25,600 bases of DNA from Elysia marginata (GCA_019649035.1 BMAT01009626.1:1232198-1257797), one strand, 5' to 3'. Shown: positions 1 through 11,875, counted from the first letter of the stretch. Translations and numbers: made by a program. The notes: generated by a model from the sequence alone, not told the origin.

Positions 1-29
1 CTACTACAACTACTACTACTACTACTACT
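1..29. repeat. (CTA)n microsatellite at window start
   Basis: Nine tandem CTA/ACT triplets with one CAA-type interruption. The array may continue to the left of the window. A related ACT array lies at the far right end. Confidence 0.85.
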
Positions 30-3000
30 TTAGCCTACATTTTAACAATATTAGTTTTATGCATAGGCGAAAATAATAATCTGCGGAATAACTGAAATTT
101 CTTCATGATTTATAGGAGGCATTTTCTTGAAAAAATGACCAACATACTTTGCCTTATTCAATTTAGAGCGGTTGTGCACTTTTCAATAATATCTTTATAT
201 GCTTTGTACTTAATCATGCTATCGACCCTCTTGATCAATCAAAACATCTGTTGACAATATCCGGTTATAGGAAAGGAAATCATTCTTTCCCCCAAAACTC
301 AACTATTGACCTCAATTCGTTTCAGTCTGGGTCAGCGCGATACACAATCAATCTGGTTTTTTTTGTCATGGACTTTGCTCATTTAGAGCACGTTTAAGAC
401 AGTCGTAAAGATAAAAAATATCGGGCAAAAATAGAAGATAGATGGATAACAGATTTTCTCAAGCGTTGATCGTGCGAAGATAATTGTTTATACCACGTTA
501 GTGTTTTACAAGACTGGAAACGTTATTGCACAACTCTTTGAAAATGTTCACTTACTTGTGTGTCTTTACTTAAAGGCTTCGAAAGATAGATAGAACGTTG
601 ACAAACCGAAGAAGAATGAGAATATAACTCCTTTTAATATCATACATTCTGGGATGCTAAAATTGAATAAAGTGTTAGAATATTATTTATTCGATTCTAT
701 GGCACTTCCTTCAATGTTCAATTGATTGTCCAGTTCATAGAAAGATTGCGGCTGGTTTTCGTCGGCTTCTTATATCTGGTTTCCTTTTCTAAACTAAATG
801 CAAAACTACGAGATTGGAACTTTGTTAAAGCTTCTCTATGAACACATGACATGTCACTATTACCTCGCACGAATTGTCTTAACACACTTTAATCAAATGA
901 AGAGTCCCGTATTAAAATTTTTTAATTTTTAATTTTTTTATTACCTAATTTTCTAAATAAACTGACCTTTTCGTTTGCTACCAATGAATCTAAACATTTC
1001 CTTGTGCTTTTCTTTTCTTTTAAAGCCAACAGCTTTCCCAACACTCCAAAGCTTCAAACCTCCACATCCTCGCTGGTCAAAAGGTCTTATCTGCTTCTAA
1101 AATTTGTTGCAGGTAGAACCTTTTGTCTCTCAGTTAGCGAAATACTAAAAGGGAGTCAAATTAGCGTCATCGGATTTAAGATTTAAAACGGCCCGCTTCA
1201 CTCAAGCGTCAAACTCTAGGCCTAGGTCAAACTGTAACCGACTTAGTGAGGGCCAAACCAGTGATACTAAAAATAACGCTGTCGTGAAGTCTTTGAGACT
1301 TCAGCACAAAACACCACAGCAAATTTAGGAGTGTTTACCTAGCAGCATAAAAGGTGAGCAACGCTCAAAACCTAATATTCCTCTGTGGAAGTTGTGAAGG
1401 AGGCTTGTACTCTTCGTGGAAAGTACACCTGCTTTTATTGTCGTGTAACAGACAAGCTATATCAATTGTTGAGTCAAAACGTCAAGTCCCCATTAGTAAG
1501 AAATATGAAATGAACTTTTTGCTTGAGTACCAAAGCATGACACCAATGTTAGCGAAGAAATGAACATTTCCTGAACGCCGGTGCCAGATCTAGATCAAGT
1601 TATTTTAGACGTTCGACAGGATCGAATCTAGTGTGGGCCTATTCCCACGGCGGAGCAATTCGTGCGAACTTGATGAAGTTGGGCCCAGTGGTTAATGGAG
1701 TCTAGGTTTTTAGTTAGAACCAATCGTGGAGCTCTTGCCGCTGTTGAATCACTCGCAATTTTCTGGTCCTATAGTGGCTAATGATATACTTCTTCTGCTG
1801 TGGTACTAAGGATGAATCGTGAAAAAGCCTGCTGTGCGTTAGCTCTTACTTTATATCTCATAATATTTTTTCTAAACTACTTTCTACGAGTTAGACATAT
1901 ATTTGGATTGTACTCATGTGGAATGAGTAGACAGTTGAAAAAAAAGAAACAATTGGGCAACATATTTCATTTAATATATTTATTTTGATATGCTGTACCC
2001 ATTTTAAAGTTCAACTATTAAGAACGTTGGCTGAATGTAAAAAAGTAAAACTTTGTTTACCGTAATGTTGAATAAGAATAAATTCAACGAACGAATACAT
2101 ACCCCAACAAAGAAAAGATTAAAGGAAGAAAGGCTATCAAACTCATAGAATTAGCAAATTTTTTCATGTTTGCTTCTTAGTGGACTGTTTAAAGATTTTA
2201 TAAACAAAACCTTCCTCTTTCTAGCAGAAATTCTCAATAGGAAAGCGACAGACAGACTGTTGAACAGAGAGGCTTCTTCAACACGATGAACTAAACAAAC
2301 AGAGCGGAATAAAGCAACAAAAAAAAGAAGTAATTTCGTAACTGAAATTGACGTAAACGGACGGAAGCCTAATATGTATAAAACAAAACAAACCAGAGCA
2401 GACACTCAAATGGCTGGAAGGACGAATGTAACAGCTAATGTGAACATATAATTAAAAAATACTAGTAAAACAAAATCTTAAAGGTGTTGACGCAATGCGT
2501 GGTCGTGTTGGAAAGCATTGAACATGGTACTTAATTTTGTATTTCAAAAAAACTTTGTTTTATAATATAACCTGAGAAAATGTTTGTGTAATATTGCATC
2601 AAACTACAAAATTTTGAGAGGTTAATTTAAGATACCCGATTAAACCATTATCTCAGAATAATGGAACGATTTTCATGATTTAAACTTATTTATTCACTTT
2701 GCATACTTGTACTTTGATACTGTTCTATTTTTTGTGTGATTTTTTTAAACTCTGGTTATTCAGGCTCTTTTTGTAATCCAAGAATTTCCGTTAACCTTTA
2801 ATAAAAAATAATTTCCAATTAAGAGCAAAAGGAGCCATAATTTCAATAGACTTAGATGGATGTCCTCAATTACAGTCTTTTATACTTTTTGTATGGATCT
2901 ACCTTTTGACAACTTTAACCTGTCGTCATTTTGGACGATGCAAAAATTTTGCGAAATGTATTTTCTCAATAAATGAGAAATGGATTGTCACGATCTACTA

Positions 3001-3180
3001 CTTATTCAAAACAGTATATGGACAGTAAGAAAATTATGCTTGTCGTTACGGGGAAGCAGCTTCAACATTGGCTAAACAAAAAGAAGACTGCGTCAATACA
3101 TTAATGAACTATATTTACCTGAATGCTAGATATCTCAAATTAACAATGTCAAGTGCTTAGCTCACTGCAACACTTATTTT
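30..3180. other. Non-coding AT-rich stretch
   Basis: I find no supportable gene here. Short open frames at 1004-1186, 1354-1563, 1800-1988 and 2151-2405 (minus) show no motif, hydrophobic TM1-like pattern or suitable splice context. I looked for the missing first exon of the receptor, which should show a TM1 segment with a G-N motif and end in phase 2 at a GT donor. GTAGAA at about 1110 and GTGAGC at about 1352 do not have a TM1-like reading frame before them. No tandem repeat longer than a few units was seen. Confidence 0.6.
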
Positions 3181-3369
3181 TCGTATAGATAGATGCACAG
3201 AATCTGATAGGGATAGGGACTGAAAATCAATGATGGGAGATATAAAGACAGATAAAACAGAGAGAGTTTGTGTGATTGAGAGAGGAGAAAAAGACAAATA
3301 GAAGTAGAGAAAGACAAATGGAGAAATAAAGATGGAGATAGAGAGAGAAAGAAAGAGAGGAGGTAGNNN

Positions 3370-3409
<40 letters not shown>

Positions 3410-3410
3410 A
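3180..3410. repeat. GA-rich degenerate tract with (GA)n core and N gap
   Basis: A purine-rich tract of GAGA, GATA and GACA units passes into a pure (GA)n run at 3370-3408. NNN at 3367-3369 marks an assembly uncertainty directly at the edge of the pure repeat, so the true array length is unknown. The open frame across it (3332-3565) is low-complexity Arg/Glu and not a gene. Confidence 0.88.
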
Positions 3411-4172
3411 GCGAGAAATTAAGGAGAAACAGGGAAGAACGAGAAGACAGTTATTGTATCAATGGAAACAACGAAATCTTTATTAAAACGGAAGCGTGCT
3501 CTATCATGACTTTCACCTTGAGCCGACATGTCGGACTAAACAGCTTAACGTTAATACTACCCTAGGCAAAAGGTTTGACTTAAGAGGGAAATAAACAACA
3601 TTAGTAAAAGGAGCATCATTACGGTTGTCAACAACTTAGGAACTATTAGTAACATTTTCGCTTCTATTGCGCAGCGTTATAATCTTTTAATAACCAACCG
3701 TTTGCCCAAAAGTTAACTTTATGGAGAGCTAATTTCGTTCTGAATACTCCTACAAAAGATTAAGCCGAGCATGATGGTCAGATAGTCTTTTAAGTACAAA
3801 AAAGTCGAGAAATAGCGTGCGAGGAAAAAAGCCTTTTATTTTTCTCAGTAGAGCAGTCTCACGAAGACTAAGATCTACGAAAAGAGCTGTAATTACCGAT
3901 GTCTGCATGAGATGAGCTCCTGCTGATACTGAAAAGAAAAGGGTATACCCCCCCTCCCCCCCCTCGGACCGATGTCTTAATGAGACCAGTAAAAGTTCAC
4001 CTCAATATATACGGGAAAGTCTGGGTCACAAAGATCTTCACGCGTGATGTAAAATTCTTTTAAATAGTATCTGTACTTTAATACGCAGGACCGTTTCTTT
4101 GTTCGAACATGAATTGGCATTTACATAATACTGATAACTTCAAAAAAGAAATGAATTAGAAGCAGACTAGGA
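3411..4172. other. Non-coding stretch with a C-rich run
   Basis: No gene is visible. A C-rich run (C6-T-C8-T-C type) lies at about 3950-3965. The rest is unstructured AT-rich sequence. Confidence 0.6.
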
Positions 4173-4300
4173 AAGGGGGGGGGGNNNATCTAAAGAAAAA
4201 AAAAGCAAAACGAAATAAAACCGGAAAAACAAGACAAACCAAAGCAAAACAATTTGAAGCAAACAAAACAAAAAAACTAAAACCAACCACCCTTTCCCTT
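4173..4300. repeat. G-run, N gap and A-rich (CAAAA-type) tract
   Basis: A run of G nucleotides ends in NNN at 4185-4187 and is followed by about 110 bases of A-rich sequence with scattered single C and G (AAAAC, AAAAG, ACAAA units). The Ns show that the assembler or polisher could not resolve the homopolymer boundary. Similar A-rich tracts occur at about 8070-8135 and 19701-19815. Confidence 0.75.
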
Positions 4301-6190
4301 CTCAGAAAAATAAACTTAAATTCCAAGAAGATATACCGAACAACCTTTCCAACAGGACTGTAGAAACAGAACTAATTATATTACTTCAATAACATATTCT
4401 TACTTTAACCATATATCATAAATAAAAGTAAAAGTAATCATCTGGTATCTTATAAACAAAGTTTACTTTTTTCCTGTGATTCAAATCTTTTCAACAGAAC
4501 ACATTTTTCAGCACTATTTTGATGTTCCAAAATCGGCTGGACAAAGAGGAGGCGCTGTTCTCCCATTATTGGCATGAATGTTTAAATGAATTTAAAACTA
4601 ATACTCATTGGTTTTACACACATCAGGAGGTTTTCAAACGTTAAACTCACAAATAACTGATGCAAAACTTTCTTAAGCTTTGATGCCAAAAGATTAGAAC
4701 TACTTAAAAAACTCCCACAGAGACATCAACATAAGAAAAACCTACATTAAAACAAAGCAAACATCATTTACAGAGAATTTGAGGATACATCTGCCTAACA
4801 AACATTTAAAATTGGACTCGCTGAAATCTCTGGTTGTATATCTTGTTTACATTCACGCCCTACAAGCTTCCTGAGCATAAATATTGAGATAGCGCTGGAT
4901 ATCTTTGTCTTATAGCTCAATTTAAAATGATTTCATTGAATGTTTAGCAAGACAAAACATGTCATCCCTGTGAGGAAGGGTATCTCTCAGAATCATGAAA
5001 AGCGCAGGCCGAATCATATTTCCATAAATAATATCGTTCTTTTGACCAATTTTTTTTGCTGTAGCAAAATTAAATAAAAATGTTTAATGTTGTGATTCAT
5101 TGGCTATTTGATGAATACATCCTGTAGACATTACTGTGCCTTCGATTTTACGTTCTTTGAAATTCAGGCGATGCAGCCTAAACTAGGCCACCGTACTCAA
5201 CAGGCCTATCATCCTAAAGGTAAACAAACTGGTGTATGAAAGTTCTAATGATCTTTCCCTTTTGAGTTCTCAGTATTGTTAGAACAAGTGAGGACTCAAC
5301 AAGCACTGTTTACTTTGATATGCCGGCCCAAAACAAAATTTTATATAAAATTTAGGAAATAATAATGATATTTACTCATGTTGCAGTTTTTGGCATGTCC
5401 TACGGTGGCCTAGAGTTTAAATAATTTTTAAACCCTAAATGACTTATTTTATATTTTCTTCGGCGACCAAAACATTATAATCAAGCAAAACGGTTACTGA
5501 TATTGATTTTATTTATTCGTTTTCTAGCATTTTCGTCTGGGAATAAAGATCTGGCATTACATTTAGGTTAAGTGTGTACAGGCTTTGCAATCTGCCTTCA
5601 ACAGGTTAAAGTTTGCCTATGCATTTTGGGTGTTTTAAGATTTTAGATATGAAAAAAAAATAAAAGATCTTGTCAGAGTGCTACAGTCACACGCTTGCTT
5701 AAACATCAGCTCCTCTCGGGGTTCAGAAAATATCATGGTAAGTCGAACAATCTATGAGGACAAACAAAATTTTGGACATCTAGTACGGGTACTATGATAT
5801 ACACATAGTATATGTCTCACGAAAAGTGCCAATTAGTCGGAGGTTGCAAACTTCACAATTCAAGGCGTTGCATTTTGAACAACACATTTTAGAGCATTTA
5901 AACATTAAAAATGCATCTTATAATTAAAATTTTGTGAAAGATATTAGATTTTATTTTAGTTTTAAAGCATACAGAAAAGGAGGAGAAACTCATTTTTCAA
6001 AGGCGTTTTCTCGAAGTAAAATTTCGGTCATGCAACGTATTTTGTACTGGTTGCGAAGACATACAAGAAACGCTGATTAAAAAGAAAACAAGCATACTCT
6101 ACCAAGCAGCCCACGAATAAGCTTACATTTTATGGGGAATGGGCCATACCAGGATGACCCTTACTGATAGCCAGTCAGAGACAAAACTGA
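4301..6190. other. Non-coding AT-rich stretch upstream of exon A
   Basis: No gene, long open frame or clear repeat is visible. A good donor-like GTAAGT lies at about 5736, but the preceding sequence does not encode a TM1 segment and its phase would create a stop when joined to exon A. This makes it more likely that the receptor's 5' exon(s) lie outside the window. Confidence 0.55.
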
Positions 6191-6194
6191 GCAT

Positions 6195-6350
6195 CTACTT
6201 AGTAGCGCAATTGTCTTGGCAGTATAGACCCTCGACTATCGAGCAGAGTTCCGGGTTTGAAACATCACTTAGCAATTCGCCGTTTACCACTTCAGAAAGG
6301 CTTTTAGTGACTTACCCAGGCACAATAGGAGCAACCGGCTACAGAAATTC
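6195..6350 (+). mobile_element. Decayed tRNA-derived SINE (probable)
   Basis: The segment AGTAGCGCAATTG at about 6201 resembles an A box region. It is followed by CTCGACTATCGAGC and a degenerate B box, GGGTTTGAAAC at 6253-6263. About 30 bases later, CAGAAAGGCTTTTAGTGAC and a CCCAGG...ACCGGCT block resemble the conserved central domain seen in many mollusc SINEs, including the better preserved copy near 16.5 kb. Both boxes are mutated and no ends or target-site duplication are clear. The open frame over it (6139-6372) is an accident of this sequence. Confidence 0.5.
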
Positions 6351-6488
6351 AAAGATCTTTGCTTCACCATGAGCTTGTAAAATATATTGATTCATCATGA
6401 TATATCTCTCTATGTAAAACGCATCTACAACTGCTGTGAATTAAGCGCTATGAGATAACGTTACCTTCTTTTTTTCAAAATACTTTAG

Positions 6489-6686
6489 ATCTATGACGAA
6501 CATGCTGATCTTGAACCTGGCCGTGGCCGACTCCCTCATCATGCTGTTCGGCCTGCCAGAGATCGTCCTGTTTATGATGAACGATGGGTGGCGACTTGGC
6601 CTGGTGCTCTGCAAGGTGGACCGTACTGTACTTGTTGCGGCCCTCTACTGCTCAGTGTTCACTTTGGTGGCTGTGTGCATAGAAAG
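6489..6686 (+). CDS. Neuropeptide GPCR, internal exon (TM2-ECL1-TM3)
   Basis: This internal coding exon belongs to a class A (rhodopsin-family) receptor, a plasma-membrane protein that couples peptide binding to heterotrimeric G proteins. It follows a pyrimidine-rich acceptor ending TTTAG at 6484-6488 and ends at the donor AG|GTAAGG. The first base completes a codon from a missing upstream exon. Full codons run from TCT at 6490 to GAA at 6684, and AG (6685-6686) begins the split Arg codon. TM2 carries NLAVAD with Asp 2.50 at residue 14 of this exon. ECL1 has the usual Trp (residue 34), followed by the conserved TM3 Cys (residue 41) that pairs with ECL2. TM3 ends in I-E-R, the start of the E-R-Y variant of D-R-Y. 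Reading past the donor gives an in-frame TAA at 6688-6690, so retained intron would truncate the protein. The ATG at 6493 lies inside TM2 and is not the start. GC content is clearly higher than in the flanks. Confidence 0.93.
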
Positions 6687-6711
6687 GTAAGGGTGGCTAG
6701 GTTAGGTTAGA

Positions 6712-7010
6712 CTGTTTGAATTTTAATAAACGTCTCTTTTCAACTGCAAGGCTATATCAGAGACGGCGATTGGGACAATTGAAAGCGCGCTGCCACACTG
6801 TGGTGTAAGGAGCGCTTGCATACACCATACCCAGTCTCATTATTCTGACACCGAGCCGACCAGACTTAGCACAAATTCCATAATGCCAGACACTAGGCGG
6901 AAAAGCTGCTTATACCAATTTTAAAGTCCTTGGTTTGACTCGGCCGGGGATCGAACCCGCACCTCCCGGTCTCTGAGCGAGTGTCTTACCGCTAGGCCAC
7001 AGAGCCGGTG
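6712..7010 (-). mobile_element. tRNA-derived SINE, minus strand
   Basis: On the minus strand the element opens with a tRNA-like head holding an A box (TGGCCTAGCGG, 6989-6999) and a near-perfect B box (GGTTCGATCCC, 6947-6957) at roughly normal spacing for an internal RNA polymerase III promoter. The remainder, down to about 6755, is a non-tRNA body that includes a GTGTCAGAATAATGAGACTG block and GGGTATGGTGTATGCAAG. It sits in the receptor intron, in antisense, 25 bases past exon A. Possible imperfect target-site duplications are 6687-6711 and 7011-7035. I recognise the type but cannot name the family. A working tRNA gene is unlikely because the anticodon arm does not fold. Confidence 0.78.
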
Positions 7011-7035
7011 GTAAGGTTGGCCTAAGCTAAGATAG

Positions 7036-7548
7036 GAAGGGCGCTATCAGTTGTCAAACTCTCTTTTTGTTTATAAGCATATTATACGTTTATATGCAAT
7101 AAAAGTAGCTTTTAAATTTAAAAAGCTCGGTAGTAGTTTTCAGGTAGAAGCTTCAACATTTGTAACAAAGAAGAACAAAACTTTTTAATTATGGACATGT
7201 CAAATTTCACCAATAGTCGAAACACACGGGTTTGATTACAACATCAGAAATACAGTGACAATTAATTTTGTATAAGTTGTGCCACGTTTAGAAAAACACT
7301 TTCTTACATTGGGACAGCGTGTTAATAGCGACAATTTTATTTCTTGAATCGAGGTAATCGGGGGATAGATGGTTTCAAATGTTTGAACACCGAAACAGGG
7401 AAAAAGAGGTATGCTTAAAAAATTCTTCGGAAATATTTCAACCAACTGAAATATATGAATAAAACTAGATCTCAGCTGACACTGCAAGCTATATTTTAAT
7501 AGAACCTTGGCTCTGGATTTTACATTGTCACGGCATCTAGAATCTAGA

Positions 7549-7552
<4 letters not shown>
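7036..7552. other. Intronic sequence without recognisable features
   Basis: AT-rich intronic DNA. The minus-strand open frame at 7236-7487 shows no motif or family resemblance. Confidence 0.55.
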
Positions 7553-7553
<1 letters not shown>

Positions 7554-7605
<52 letters not shown>

Positions 7606-7622
7606 GAAAGAGAGAGAGAGGA
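7554..7622. repeat. (GA)n microsatellite
   Basis: About 25 uninterrupted GA units are followed by a short GAAAGGGAAAGAG interruption and more GA, with the purine strand on the receptor-sense strand. It fades into a purine-rich tail to about 7660. Confidence 0.93.
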
Positions 7623-7659
7623 GGAGAAAAAAGAAAGACAGGGATAAAAAGAAAGAATG

Positions 7660-9990
7660 AAATAGACAATGGCAAACTACAAAGAATGTCTTCTTTAGAA
7701 CCTTCAGTGCGATTTCAAAAAGCCCTTGGTAAAAACTAAAGCCATTGAAAGATTCTTAAACAACAAGCAAGGTGATTGGCTTGAGATAATGGTTTTTTGC
7801 TATTTACGGTTCTTAAATTTGTTTGCTTTGGTTAGTTATTATAGCTTATGCCCCATATTTTTTTACTTTGGTTTGTTATCTTAGCTTAGCAAATGCATGT
7901 TTGTCTTTTTTTATTGCGCTGCTTTTTTCTTCTTTAGATTTTTTAGTCAGGTGCAAGCTATGTTGACTGTTGTTACTGTCTTTCATCTCATCTTTATTCA
8001 AACTAATCTACTGAAGTAAACGCATAACAACGAATTAGTAATAAACACTCTTGAGCATCGCCACCCCAAAAATATTACAAAAAAACAAAACAAAACAAAA
8101 AAAAAAACAACAAAAAACAACAACCCCAAAACAATATTGTGCCAAAAATAATTACCTTAGCATCTTCAATAATCTCAATGAATACCTAGGTTAGCTACAT
8201 GCGCAAAATAAAAAAAAACGTCTTTCGTAAAACTGCATTATAAAAGAGAACCAAACTACACTGTGGCCAGAATAAAGTCTTTAAAATGACTATAATCAAG
8301 ACCGGCTGGAAGAAGAAGGGCTGTCTTTTTTCTCTGGCTTCCCTGTAGTACGTGTCACTTCCTTTTCAAGCACGAGACGAGGACCAAAACGGATCGGCAT
8401 CTTTCTAGAGTCAGGAAGCTCCGAGAGGTCTCGAGAAAATGACGCGCAAGACGCCCTTCGTGATTGACAGCTTGAAAAGATGAAACCTTTGACGGGAAAG
8501 CTTTCAATTGCACTACACGAAACCCAATGACTAAAACATCGAAAATAGAAAGGAAAAGAAGTGAAAGAGGCAGAACAATATTAAAAGTGACAACGTTGAT
8601 TATGAAGATGGCGCTGATATTGCTAATGATAAGCATAATTATTGTGATATTGTTAAAATTAATTTGCCGTGAAAAAGATAAAAAGTGAAGACTTGACTCA
8701 TGATGACCGCATGTTTTTAAGGTAAATGACAAGTCAACATAATCTCACTTTTATTAATCTAAGAATATTTTAGCACGATATTAATCATCTAAAACGACTT
8801 AAAATCGCTGTAATTCCATCACTAAACAGGCAATCGATGTTGTTTTATCCGTGGAAATACCTCCTCCAAGTTATAAGAGACAATGGGCTTGTAGTTAAAG
8901 GAGGAAATAATCTCTTTTCTATTTAGTCCTTACCTTTATTTCGTACGAACCTGGAAATTAAAAATCTTCAGTTATCGATTGTTTAGAAAGCAAATAATAT
9001 AGGCCATAAAAGTACGCTGTGTGCTGTGTCACCAAGGATTAGCATTTCTTTGGCTGTTGTCAATATCAAAACGTACATTTCCTGACAAATAATGAGTTTC
9101 TCAGAATAAAATCGTCAGTTTCAAATGCAGGAAGGCAATGTTAGACATAGATGTAGCACGAAAATCCCTCCTCTCTCACTGACAATCGTGTTATGGTTGA
9201 TTGCGAACTTTGCATTCTAATTGCCTACATTTTGGTTCAGGAAATGTTCTTCAGTATTCAAGTCGTAAGGATTACCTGTTACCCATTCTAGGAATACCCA
9301 CTGCCAACATACTCATGAGAACCATAATCCTACCTTAATGAAGCGGAAAAGATGGGAAATTTTTTAAAGCTGAGCAAGACCTTAACTTTCAATGTCCTTG
9401 CGCTTTTGTTGACATAATAAAACCGCAAACATGAGTTTTGACTTTCAAGAGAGAAAAATTGTGCGAAATATGTAATCCTAGTCGGCTTTTTTTCTTCAAA
9501 TCGGTGTAATCCCTTTTAAATTGGTGTTTTGAGATCACGATTATTGGCAAAGTGAGTGGACAAGAGAAATACAAATACTACTTTTAAACAATTTGACAGA
9601 GAAATGAAATTATTTCCTGCAAGATGTGATAGCCGACAAGAAAGATTTAAAAAATGTAAAGTCATGGGATTTTGGTGCAGCACCGTACTCTAGAGTTCCA
9701 GTAAACAATTGAAAGCCTATAAATCAATGTTGTTGAGTTGAAAACTTAAGTGGACATCTTAAACTAGATGGTCGATTAGAGTCTAATCCCTGCCAACCAT
9801 TACCCGCGTTATCAGAGTTAGCCTCAAAGTTTGACAATTTTAACGCTTCGGTTAAGGAGCCCCCCCCCCCTTTCCCCGCAAAAAAAAAGAAAGAAATGAG
9901 GTAAAAGAGGTTTATAAGAATAACTCAGGATCGTACAGTGGTTTCAAAATTAAAAAAAAAATTATTTTGCAAAAAAAAGTTTGTAAAAGA
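7660..9990. other. Intronic stretch with an A-rich tract and one GC-richer patch
   Basis: No gene can be supported. An A-rich CAAAA/CAACAA tract lies at about 8070-8135. A patch at about 8290-8480 is more GC-rich than its surroundings and carries a minus-strand open frame of 125 codons (8355-8732). The N-terminal half of that frame is low-complexity Ile/Asn/Phe, and the C-terminal half has no motif I recognise. A C11 run followed by an A-run lies at 9860-9888. Confidence 0.5.
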
Positions 9991-9996
9991 ATGGCC

Positions 9997-10016
9997 ATTG
10001 ATTGATTGATTGATTG
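9997..10016. repeat. (ATTG)5 microsatellite
   Basis: Five perfect ATTG units, flanked by non-repetitive sequence. Confidence 0.9.
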
Positions 10017-11875
10017 ACTTATACATTAAAAGTTGATCAGTTAGTCGCCGATCTCCACAGAGAGCGCCAAGTACGAGCTTGTAAAGCTAAAAGGCGGTGT
10101 ACTTGTTTTAAGAAAGAGAAAATTATTGTATCTGAGATACGCTGGGTTAAGATGAAACACAGCGTTGGCCCTTTGTAAAACGGCATGACATTCAAAGCAG
10201 AAAAAGCTTGAATTACGAGTATAATTAACTTGAATAGGTCATGACTGTTTGTAGCTAGAAATCTTTACATAAAATTCAAACTGAAGCTGATGAAAAAATA
10301 GAACAAGAAAACTAGCAATACTAAAAGATTTGTACCAATATGTCTAAATGGAGCAGGCACATCAAAGCAAAGCGTTAATACCAATAAAAGCTGATATTAA
10401 TAAAAGGAATGTGTTTTAAGCTTTAAAATCAACGAAATCTATTGTTATATTGTAAAAGGGAGAGTTCTTTACCTTATAATACTCAGCCCTTAATACTGAC
10501 ATCTATTTGGCATGATGGCTTTTACTGAGTAATCTTAGAAAAGGCGCGGGAGCGAGAGGTAGTGATTTGAACAGATAATAGCTAAGCAGAACCGCAACCC
10601 TCTAGCTTCTCTTGGAAACATACAATTATCATTTCATTCTCACTCGCCTAACTCAGATTATATTTCCTCACATTAATGTTATGAAAATGTATCAGCTTGA
10701 AATAGCCTCTGAAAGAAAACTATAACTAAGAAAACAGACAAACATCATTAAACTACGAATAAATGAGAGGAAAAAATCTCAGCTGCTATCATAATTACTG
10801 GTCTACAGTCAGAAGAAAAACATTCGTTATTTCCCGGTCCGAGGAGAAGATATATCGACTAATCGTTGTTTACCGATCCGCCGTATTCATTATGTTTTTT
10901 TACTCTATAATTTCAGGAGCTGAAGCCATAGCTATCCTCAGAGGTTTAAATTTTCATGGTCTCGTAGTTGTTTCGTCCGAGTAATAATTAAACCCAAGGT
11001 GGAGTAAACGGAAAAAGACCACGCCCTATATAAGTGACTGTTTGTAGATGCTATGCGTCGCTGTTGCTGTCTGTTGTTTTGAAATAATTATAACAAAGTT
11101 TGTATCTGTAGCCAACTGTTGAGCACGTATCATGTTGATAACTGTTCTCATGCCCACACTCAGGTTTATTGGCACTGCGATTGAACGTTATAATTGTAAA
11201 GAGTAGATTTAAGCTTAATATGGTGATAATGGCCTGAAGTTTCTGGTTCAGTCTTCACTGATGTGGCAATGTCCGCGTTACCTGTAACTTGCCATAATTT
11301 CTGAAATCATAGACTATGAATGGTATAATTTAAAATTTTGCCATTCTATCATTGTGTCTCTGCTGTAAATACGTGTTGGGTATGGTATTAACTTTCGACC
11401 GGGTACTCTGCTCTTAGTGACGTTTGAGGTCCTGTGTTCAAGCTAGCAAGTTCGCCAGAGAGGCCAATTGAAAATTTTTTAAATGAAACTATCATTTTAC
11501 AGGTATAGTCGCATATAGCTTATACTTCGTCTCTTTGGGTGACAAATCAGGAAGCACCCAGGCTACTCTACGTCAAGGGCTAGTGACGAGCACTGGTGTG
11601 ACCATCATAACCAAAAAGCCTAATTCTATCAACTGCTTATGATCTTTATCCCTATAAACAACACAGGTGTTGCCGTGGCCTCGTCATTTAGTCTTGCTAG
11701 TATTTGTAACACAGTTTTAGCTAAAACATAAAAGAGTCGACCTTTTATTAGGGCTATAGAAGCTAAGCATATGACTTTTGAACTCATTCTTAAATTAACT
11801 TCTTTTTAACGATGAAAAAAGTTGTTTTGTCGTTTAAGCTCAAGAGTCATTAAAGTTTACGTGAAATTGAGGATA
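10017..11875. other. Intronic stretch without a recognisable gene
   Basis: Mostly AT-rich. A plus-strand open frame at 10763-10984 shows no recognisable domain. A TATA-like box follows it (see separate entry). A weak B-box-like GTGTTCAAG at about 11436 has no convincing A box partner, so I do not call a SINE there. Confidence 0.5.
11022..11034 (+). promoter_or_regulatory. TATA-like promoter motif in the intron
   Basis: CACGCCC runs directly into TATATAAG (11027-11034), an arrangement like a GC/CACCC box beside a TATA box. It could be a cryptic or alternative promoter, or a relic of a mobile-element promoter, and no gene starts clearly downstream. A TATA match is weak evidence in AT-rich DNA. 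Confidence 0.22.

Noticed and set aside
3332-3565. Arg/Glu-rich frame in the GA tract (also 12672-12905 and 15119-15388)
   Set aside because: Low-complexity translations of (GA)n arrays; no gene structure.
6139-6372. 77-codon frame upstream of exon A as a possible 5' receptor exon
   Set aside because: It contains no hydrophobic TM1 segment, ends in a stop without a donor, and overlaps sequence that looks like a decayed tRNA-derived SINE.
6940-7012. Functional tRNA gene on the minus strand
   Set aside because: A and B boxes are present but the anticodon arm does not form a proper stem, and a long SINE body follows.
11400-11470. Another SINE head
   Set aside because: Only a weak B-box-like GTGTTCAAG is present; no A box at the right spacing and no SINE body.
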